Assembly: GCA_035353175.1 (NCBI GenBank)
Contig: DAOPZC010000045.1
Span: 1 to 39,933, forward strand
Direction: 5' to 3'
DNA length: 39,933 nucleotides
DNA from: DAOPZC01 sp035353175
GTDB taxonomy: Bacteria > Verrucomicrobiota > Kiritimatiellia > RFP12 > UBA1067
A program made the position numbers and the translations under genes. Shown here one piece after another: positions 25,731 through 33,100 of the stretch (the first letter of the stretch is position 1; each line of letters starts with the position of its first letter). A model generated the notes under the pieces. It saw nothing but the letters and a program-made list of their open reading frames with translations, had not been told where the DNA came from and ran no database searches.

Positions 25731-26936
25731 ATGATGAGAAAGCCGCAATTTGAAATGTTTGCCTGTTTGGCATTGCTTCCGTGTGTCTGGTGTCTGGCGG
25801 ATGTGACGCCGGCGGTTTCCCGCCATCCGCTGGTCGGGGCGATCCGGTGGGACGCATGGTACGGGGCCGTGCCGGACACGGCGCAGTTGCCGGCATCTGT
25901 GCCGTATCCCGGCTTTGACGCTGCGCGGAACCGGCTGGTGAGTCAGGACCCGGGGAAAGAGACGCTGCGGTCGTTGGCCGCAGAACCTTGGCGTTACCGC
26001 TGGCCGTTCTTTACGGAACGCGATTCAGGCGGGACCGCCAAGGCGTTCAACGAAAACCGGACGGACGTGCTCGAAAAGGAAATCGATTTCGCCGTCAACG
26101 GAGGTTTGGACTACTGGGCGTTCACGGCTTATCCAGAACCCTCGCCTTTGAGCTACACGCTAAAAACGTTCCTGACCTGCAAGAACCGGGATAAGATCAA
26201 ACTCTGTCTCTTCCTGCCGATGTGGCCCGCCTACGGCCGCATCCCCGATGATGCGGCGGAACAGGCGTACTGGGCCTATCTGCTGAGGCTGGCTCAGCAG
26301 CCGAACTATCTGAAAGTCCAGGGAACACGCCCCGTTTTCTTCATGGGGTTCCTCAACGACGCGCTGGCGAAAAAAGTTCTCGGCGGGCCGTGGACGGGCT
26401 TCACGAACGGGCTCGCCCGCTGCGGCTTTGGGACTCCGTACCTTGTGTTCTGCGAAGGTTCGCCGAAATCCGCAAAACGGTATGGCGATCTGTTTGGCGG
26501 CGACGCTCTGAGCGCCTATGCCGTAGCAAACGGCCAGGCGAAGGGGGCGCCGTTTGCCGAGTTGGCGGCGCACGCGGAAAAGTTTTGGGAGGGCTGTGAA
26601 GCGACGGGAACGCCGGCCGTGCCGATCTGCATGACCGGATGGGATCATCGCCCGCGCGTGCTCAATCCGGTCTCATGGGAGTCTTACCAGTTGAAAAAAG
26701 ATGCGGATCAGTACTGCTACCGGCCAGGCACGCCGGACGAGCTCGCGGCGCACGTCGGGCGGGGCGTGTCGTGGTTCAAGAAACATCCCGGTAGGAACGG
26801 CACGGAGCTGGTGCTGATCTACGCGTGGAACGAATTCGACGAGGGCGGCTGGCTCGTGCCGGCCCTGCCGCCGCCGGACGGCGAGGGGGCGGCGCGCCTC
26901 GACGCTCTCCGCAAGGTGCTGAGGCCCGAACGCTGA
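25731..26936 (+). CDS. GH99/WbsX-like exported glycosidase (copy 2)
   Basis: Predicted 401 residues with a signal peptide. It shares almost every motif with the 23383-24546 protein (HPLVGAIRWDAWYG, LSYTLKTFLTCKNRDKI, IYAWNEFDEGGWLVPALPPPDGEG) and appears to be a duplicate. The second copy has extra residues around ESYQLKKDADQYCY and a different central stretch. Tight spacing with the preceding gene suggests translational coupling; ATG at 25731 or 25734 are both possible. The conserved NE residues in AWNE would be the catalytic candidates. Confidence 0.6.
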   Translation: MMRKPQFEMFACLALLPCVWCLADVTPAVSRHPLVGAIRWDAWYGAVPDTAQLPASVPYPGFDAARNRLVSQDPGKETLRSLAAEPWRYRWPFFTERDSGGTAKAFNENRTDVLEKEIDFAVNGGLDYWAFTAYPEPSPLSYTLKTFLTCKNRDKIKLCLFLPMWPAYGRIPDDAAEQAYWAYLLRLAQQPNYLKVQGTRPVFFMGFLNDALAKKVLGGPWTGFTNGLARCGFGTPYLVFCEGSPKSAKRYGDLFGGDALSAYAVANGQAKGAPFAELAAHAEKFWEGCEATGTPAVPICMTGWDHRPRVLNPVSWESYQLKKDADQYCYRPGTPDELAAHVGRGVSWFKKHPGRNGTELVLIYAWNEFDEGGWLVPALPPPDGEGAARLDALRKVLRPER

Positions 26937-26968
26937 ACGTTGAACGCAAAATTCAAAGAGGACATCGA

Positions 26969-29521
26969 ATGAAGAGGACGATCAGGATTGATGATGGAAT
27001 GAGCGGCGGCTCGGCACAGCCTCGCCCCTCACATTCCGAAGCGAAGATGCTGATCTTAACGCCATTCAGGACAATCGGTTTGGTGGTGGCCTATACGATC
27101 TTGGCCTGGAGCGCGGCCGTCGCGGCTGAGCCGCGCTGCCCGCTGATCCCGATGGGGGCGATCACGGGCAAACCGGACGAGCAGACGGTGAGGGAGACGC
27201 TGGAGGCCTACAAGGCGGTGGGCATCGACCAGTATCTGATCTATGCGCGGAGCGGGTTGGAACTGGAGTACATGGGCGAAGAATGGCTCCAGATGTGCGA
27301 GCAGTTCTGCAAGTACGCCAAGCGGCTGGGCATGTCGATCTGGCTCTACGACGAATACAACTGGCCGAGCGGCTCGTGCAAAGGCCGGGTGCCCGCCGAG
27401 AATCCCGAGTTCGAGTCGCGCCAGTATGCGGTCTATAAGAATGCCGACGGCACGTACGACTGGCAGGTGGTCCACTCGCCCGGCTGGGTCGACAACTACA
27501 GCTTCAAGGCCATGGAGCGCTTCATCGAGCTGACGCACAAGAAGTACGAGCAGCGCCTCGGGCCCTATCTGGGCTCGACGGTCGCGGGCATCTTCACCGA
27601 CGAGCCGTCGCATCCCACACCGGTCAGCCTCAGCCGCAAGCCGGCACTGCTGTTCCGCTATTTCGACGGGGCCGAGGCGGAGTACAAGGCCGCGACGGGG
27701 CGCGAGCTGCGCGCGGACGTGCAGGCCTATCTCTCGGACAACGCGAAGGACGAGGTCTGGGCGGTCTATTACGGTCTGCTCGGGGAGCGTTTCCGCAAAG
27801 CCTACTTCGATCCGATCCGCGCGTGGTGCGACCGCGCGGGCGTGCTGTCGACCGGGCACATGATCGCCGAGAACGACACCAGCAGCTCCGCGCTCTACAA
27901 CGGCAAGCCGCTGCACGCGCTGAAAGGCCTGACCCTGCCGGGCATGGACGAGATCGGGACGCGCTACGATCCCGCGAATATCGAATGGCTGACGCTGGCC
28001 GTGGCGCAGCATGCCATCGGCCGCGTGGGCAACGGCGGACTCGTCGAGCTGTTCGCGCTCGGGCCGAGCGACATGTCGCACGCCACGCAGCGTCAGATGA
28101 TCTGGCTCTGCGCGCTGCACAAGATGGACCGCTACCTTTTGGCGATTGCGCCGCTCGATGCGCGCGGCAATGTCGAGAAGGCCGGGTATTTCAACCCGTT
28201 GTCGCGCACGCAGCCGTGGTTCCCCGCGTTCCGCCTGCTGGCCGACGAATCGCGCGTGGCCGCGCGTTACGCGGCTAAACCGGTGCGCTGCGACATCGCC
28301 ATCCGCTACCCGCAGCGCGCGGCCGCGCGGCTGGCGGCGAAACGCAAGTCGCATCCCGCGCTTCTCGCCGCGCTCCGCCGGTTCTCGGCGCACCAGCTCA
28401 CCTACGACCTCTACGAAGAGGACGAGCCGTGCGACAAGGCGCTGGTGTTCGCCTTCGATGGAACAGCCTTGAAAGAGGAGAAGTCGGGACGCGCGTTCGC
28501 GTCGCCCGACGAGGCGGCCGCCTTCGCCAAGACGGTCTGCCCGCCCGGCGCGTGGGTCGAGACAGCGGACGGCCAGGCGGACGAAGACCTGCTGGTGCGC
28601 CACTATCAGGACGGCAGCGTGGCGGTGTTGGGCCTCACGGCCAAGGCGCACGGGCAACTGCGCCTGATGCGGAAGGGCGGCGAGCCGGTGCCGTTTGAGT
28701 TGCCGGCGCGCGGGATATTCTGTTTCGAAGGGAAGAGGTCCTTGCCGGAGACGCCGGTGGCGATCCGCCCATTCCCTGCGGACACCGTGTTTGGAATCGC
28801 GCTCGACAGCGGCAACGCCTGTCGTCTGGCGTTCCGCACGAACGGCATCGCGCGGATGACTGTCGGACAGCCGGTTGACGCGGTGCGGATCGTGGTGCGC
28901 AACCATCCTGCGCCGAGTGCGGTGACGCTGGACGGCAAGCCGGTGCTGGCGGAGCAGCCGTGCACCGTGCTGAAGCAGGGGTTCAACGGACTCTACCGTC
29001 AGACCTCGCCCTTCAGGCTGGAGGCGGGTGAACACACCTTCGTCATCGCGGCGGGAGGAAGCGACACGAACTACTTCCTGCCGGTCGCCTTTGTGGCCGG
29101 TGATTTCTCGGTTGAGAAGGGCGTGGTCCAGGCCGTTTCCAAAACAATTGGTGCGGGCGCGCTCTGGAAACAGGGGCTTGCCGATTATGCGGGTGCCGTG
29201 ACCTACACAACGCAGGTCGAGGTGCCGGCGCCTGCCGGCGGACTGAAGTTGCGTCTCCACACGGGCGGCCTTTACACGTCGGTCGCGATGGACGGGCAGC
29301 CGTTGGGCGAGCGCGCCTGGGCGCCGTTCGAGTGGGCGGTTCCGGAGGGGCTGAAGGGCAAGAAGATCGGGCTGAAGATCACGGTCTGGACTTCGGTCGC
29401 GCCGTTGTTCGGCGACTGGAAGAATCCCGATGCGGCGTGGAGCAAGAAATTCTGGGTGCCGCCGCCGGACCCGCAACCCGAGGTCGGGCTGGTGTCTGCG
29501 CCCGAATGGATTGTTTTCTGA
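26969..29521 (+). CDS. Exported TIM-barrel glycoside hydrolase (paralog of 9539-12289)
   Basis: Predicted 850 residues from the ATG at 26969 (GAGGA six nucleotides upstream). A hydrophobic signal follows at about residues 27-54, so the shorter ATG at 27047 is an alternative start that gives a cleaner signal peptide. Barrel motifs: GMSIWLYDEYNWPSGSCKG (about 122-140), AGIFTDEPSH (about 206-215) and STGHMIAEND (about 294-303). A C-terminal beta-sandwich follows. The motif trio is shared with the minus-strand glycosidase of region 3, and both resemble the GH106 layout loosely. Substrate unknown. A 6-bp hairpin (TGCGGA/TCCGCA, 29522-29538) follows the stop. Confidence 0.72.
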   Translation: MKRTIRIDDGMSGGSAQPRPSHSEAKMLILTPFRTIGLVVAYTILAWSAAVAAEPRCPLIPMGAITGKPDEQTVRETLEAYKAVGIDQYLIYARSGLELEYMGEEWLQMCEQFCKYAKRLGMSIWLYDEYNWPSGSCKGRVPAENPEFESRQYAVYKNADGTYDWQVVHSPGWVDNYSFKAMERFIELTHKKYEQRLGPYLGSTVAGIFTDEPSHPTPVSLSRKPALLFRYFDGAEAEYKAATGRELRADVQAYLSDNAKDEVWAVYYGLLGERFRKAYFDPIRAWCDRAGVLSTGHMIAENDTSSSALYNGKPLHALKGLTLPGMDEIGTRYDPANIEWLTLAVAQHAIGRVGNGGLVELFALGPSDMSHATQRQMIWLCALHKMDRYLLAIAPLDARGNVEKAGYFNPLSRTQPWFPAFRLLADESRVAARYAAKPVRCDIAIRYPQRAAARLAAKRKSHPALLAALRRFSAHQLTYDLYEEDEPCDKALVFAFDGTALKEEKSGRAFASPDEAAAFAKTVCPPGAWVETADGQADEDLLVRHYQDGSVAVLGLTAKAHGQLRLMRKGGEPVPFELPARGIFCFEGKRSLPETPVAIRPFPADTVFGIALDSGNACRLAFRTNGIARMTVGQPVDAVRIVVRNHPAPSAVTLDGKPVLAEQPCTVLKQGFNGLYRQTSPFRLEAGEHTFVIAAGGSDTNYFLPVAFVAGDFSVEKGVVQAVSKTIGAGALWKQGLADYAGAVTYTTQVEVPAPAGGLKLRLHTGGLYTSVAMDGQPLGERAWAPFEWAVPEGLKGKKIGLKITVWTSVAPLFGDWKNPDAAWSKKFWVPPPDPQPEVGLVSAPEWIVF

Positions 29522-29545
29522 TGCGGACGGAATCCGCACCCCGAC

Positions 29546-29629
29546 TGGAATGATGGAATGGTGGAATGATGGGGGTTGAAACCCATCCAGCTGCAAATTT
29601 CTTCCCTCCTTCCTTATTCCACCATTCCA
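29546..29629. repeat. Short tandem repeat plus 14-bp inverted repeat
   Basis: TGGAATGATGGAATGGTGG (29546-29564) is a three-unit repeat. TGGAATGGTGGAAT at 29554-29567 is matched by ATTCCACCATTCCA at 29616-29629 with a loop of 48 nt. Confidence 0.7.
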
Positions 29630-29730
29630 AAACAACTTGCAGTTGTCAAAACGTATGGCACCGCCGGCCACAGGACGGTAACGGCTTTTCGTTAATTTAG
29701 GCCGTTGACCGGACTGAGACGTGCCGTCCG

Positions 29731-29879
29731 TAGTGCCGGGACGACTCGCACCGGCAGCATTGCGCGTGCGAGGTGCGGCGCGAGGTCGCGCTCGCACCAC
29801 GGGGCAGGATTGCGGGTGGAGGAACCGCGGATGGGGATGCGGTTGTCAGTAGTGCCGTGTGCGACCCCGCACCGGCAGA
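29731..29879. repeat. Two copies of a dispersed GC-rich repeat
   Basis: The unit starts TAGTGCCGG..CG.CTCGCACCGGCAG and contains an inner GGTCGCGCTCGCACCAC block. Related DNA occurs at 24544-24610 (TAGTCCCGGCGCGGCTCGCG then GGTCGCGCTCGCGCCAC). The second, shorter copy here is at 29850-29879. Confidence 0.5.
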
Positions 29880-30138
29880 AATGCGGACATATGGCAACAT
29901 TGAATGCAACAAAGATTAATGATAACATCATGCCGTGAAAGATGAGATCAAACGCAAAGGCAACCGCAAGAGGAAAAGCGTAGGGTTGCGGCGGGTGATC
30001 ATCGCGGGAATGAACGTGTGTCGGTATGAAGCGATTGACGACGAAGTTCTGAAGGGATGTGAAATGACTTTTGTTTCGGCTTGTTCGTGTCGTATGCTGC
30101 CAGTTTGACGAATGTACAATACGACCTCTGGAGCCCGG

Positions 30139-33100
30139 TCACGGGCCCTGAACGTCGGCGACGTTTTGCAGTTCCACGGGTTTCGCCCGGGCACCGGGGT
30201 GGAGGACGATTTCGTTGTCCCTTACGTCGAGACCCGTGCAGCCCGTCACCCCAATTCCGGTGTAGGATTCGGACAGACGGTTCCCCGTGATGACGACGTT
30301 CCGATGCGAGGCCGCGGGCAGAGGCTTGCGCGCGCCGTTGTTCCCGGCCACCACCACCCCGCCGCCGTTGCGCCGCAGGACGTTGTCCCGCACCGTGATA
30401 TTCCGGCTGCACCCGCCCTCCATCCACTCGTACTCGGGCGTGATCTGCACGGCAGAACCCTCCACGCCCTCCAGAACGTTGCTCTCCATCAGGCCGTCGC
30501 TCGCCTTGATGAGGAGCCCGCGCGCGCGATTGTGCCCCATGGTGCAATTCCGAATCGTGAACCCGTTGCCCATCCGGCGGTTCGAGATGATCACCGAACC
30601 GGGCGGCAAGGCAACATCCGCGTCCAGCACCGCCGTGTACGCGCGGCTGGCGTTCTCCGCGAGACCGGGCCACAGGTTGTAGCTCTCGAAGAGCGTGCGC
30701 TCCTCCTTCGTCGTGGCACCCGCGGGGACGAGGGAAAGAACCTTCACGTCGGGCGGACACGTCCCTTCGAACGTCATCACCTGGCAGGTGTCGCCCGGGT
30801 CGATCCGCAGTTGTCCCGCGCACGGCGCGAGGCGGACCGTGCGCCCCTCCTGCTTCGTCACGAACGCGTAGAAACCGCTGATGTTCACGCAGTCGTCGCA
30901 GTGGTACTGGAATGTGCAGCCGTCGAGGAGCGGACCCTTGTACGAGCAACGCGAGTTGAACGCGTCGTGGTTGCCGCTGCGTAGGCGGCGGAAGGCGCGG
31001 GGGAAGAGATCCGTCTCGGGCGGACGCCGCACGAGACGGCAGCTGCGGTAGGTGTTGCCGTCCGCCGAGAACTCCGCGAATCCACAGCCGTGCGGCGTCG
31101 CGTACACGGTGACGTCCTCGAAGAGGCAGTCCTTGCAGCCGGGTGCCGAGACGGCGCTCGACATGTAGGACCGCGTCGTCTCGCGGATGCTCCATACGGC
31201 GATGTCGCCCACGTCGCCCGTGCGGTTGAGTCCGCCCGTGATGCGATAGGTGGCCGGCCCCGTGCGCGTGATCGCCACATTATCGCGGAAACGCATGTAG
31301 TTCTTCGGTTCGAACGTTTTCGCGTCGTAGGCCTGGATCGGCCAAAAGCTCTGATCGCCTTGGGCGATCTGGTCGTACGAGGGGCAGGGATAGCCCTCGA
31401 TCACGCGCACGTCCCAGGCGTGGTCCTTGTCCACCTTCTCGATCACCGCCTGCGTGAACGGCAACTCGGCAAAATCGATCGACACGTTGCGGATCACCAA
31501 ATTGGTGCAGTTGGCCGCCTGGAACATGCTGATCGCCACGGCGCCAACGAGTTCGCTGCCGTTGAAGTCGATCTCCACGCCGTTGAGTCCGTCGAACTCG
31601 AAGTAGGCCTCCTTCCCCGCCTTCGGCGCGATCCAGTACCGCGCCTTCGGCACGGAGATCCGTTTCGCATCCTGCGCGATCTCCTCCTGCACGTATCCCA
31701 CGGGATCCAGCCAGGTGCCGTGGTCGGCAGTTCCCTCCACCACGAGGTTTCGGTACACGCCGCGTTCCAGGCGCTTCTGGTGCGCGGCCGCACCGCCCAC
31801 CTGGGTCTGACACCCCACGAGTGTATTGTTCGTGAGGGTCACGTCCTCGGGGAGACCGCCCTCGAGCCACTCGTATTCGGGTCCCACGAAGATGCCACAC
31901 CCCTCGGGATGTTCGATCACGTTGTCCGCGATCGTGCCGTGCGAGGCGCGCAGACGGATCCCTAACGCACGGTTGCGTCCGAAATGGCAGCCGCGGATCT
32001 CGAACCCGTTCCCTTGCGCACGATTGGAGATCACGGCGTCGCCGCGCTTGAGCGCCGAGGCGTCGTCCACCTCGATCTCCACCGCCGTGCGGCAGAGTGC
32101 GTCGAGCCCGCGCCAGAGTCCGATCGTCTTCACGTATTCGCGCTCCTCGGCCGTCATCGCGCCGCCGTTCTTCACGGCCGTCACCGTCATCAGGGGCAGT
32201 GGTTTTCCCTCGAAGCTCATCGCCTGCGTCGTGTCCCCCACGTGGAAAACGCTCGGGATGTATTCGAGCAAGCGCACCGTCTTCCCCTTCACCTCGTACA
32301 CGACACCGTACATGCCGCTGATGTTCACGCTGTCGTCGCAGTGGTACATCGCCGTGCAGCCGAGGATCTTCGGCCCCTCCACCGCGCGCCGGCTCATGAA
32401 CGCGTCGTGGTTGCCGCTCCGGAGGCGCTTCAGCCCCCGCTTCACGGGATCCGTCTCGGGCGGACGCCGGATGATTCTGCAGTTGCGGTAGACGTTTCCC
32501 TCCGTGAGATGTTCCTCGAAGGCGCGTCCGCCCGGCGTCGCGTACTCCGTGATGTTCTCGAACACGCACCGCACGGTCGCGCGGCAGTAGACGACGTCAC
32601 GTTCCGACACGTGGTCGCCCTCCATCGAACCCTTCGGCGGCGGCAGTCCCCACACGGCGTAGTCGCCCGCGTCGCCCGTCTTGTTGGCGCCGCCCGAGAC
32701 GCGGAAGGTGTCCGCCCCCGTCTTCTCGATCTTGAATCCGTTCCAGCAGCGCATCGGGTTCTTGAGCTCGAGCGTCGTCTTGTCGTACACTTGGAACGGC
32801 CACGCGCCGTCCCCGCCGTCCGGCGGCACGGGGTAGCCGGGGATCACCTTCACGGTCCATGTCTTGTCCTTGTCGCTGGAGAGAATCGTCGCCTGCGTAA
32901 ACGGCAACGTGCGGTAGTCGAGCGTCACGTTGCGGATCTGCACGTTCGTGCAGCACTCCAGACGGAAGAAGCCCGTGTTCACAAGGCCGCGCAGTTCGGA
33001 GCCCGAGAAGTCGATCGTCGTGTCGGCGATGCCCTTCAGCGAAAGATAGACGCCGCCGTCCTTCGGTTTCACCAGATAGAGCCGCTTCGGGATCGTGACG

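Larger units (their letters stand above)
29522..30138. other. Repeat-rich intergenic gap
   Basis: No well supported gene is present. The gap holds an 8-nt tandem repeat (TGGAATGR x3) at 29546-29569, whose core (29554-29567) is the perfect inverse complement of 29616-29629. It also holds two copies of a dispersed GC-rich repeat starting TAGTGCCG (29731-29800 and 29850-29879). A GTG-started frame at 29935-30108 (57 codons, very basic N-terminus) lacks a ribosome site and is not called as a gene. Confidence 0.55.

Noticed and set aside
27056..29800. 914-codon minus-strand frame over the hydrolase at 26969-29521
   Set aside because: Arg/His-rich shadow of a well supported gene.
29935..30108. 57-codon plus-strand GTG frame with a basic N-terminus
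   Set aside because: No ribosome-binding site, no family, and it sits in a repeat-rich gap; kept only as a note.
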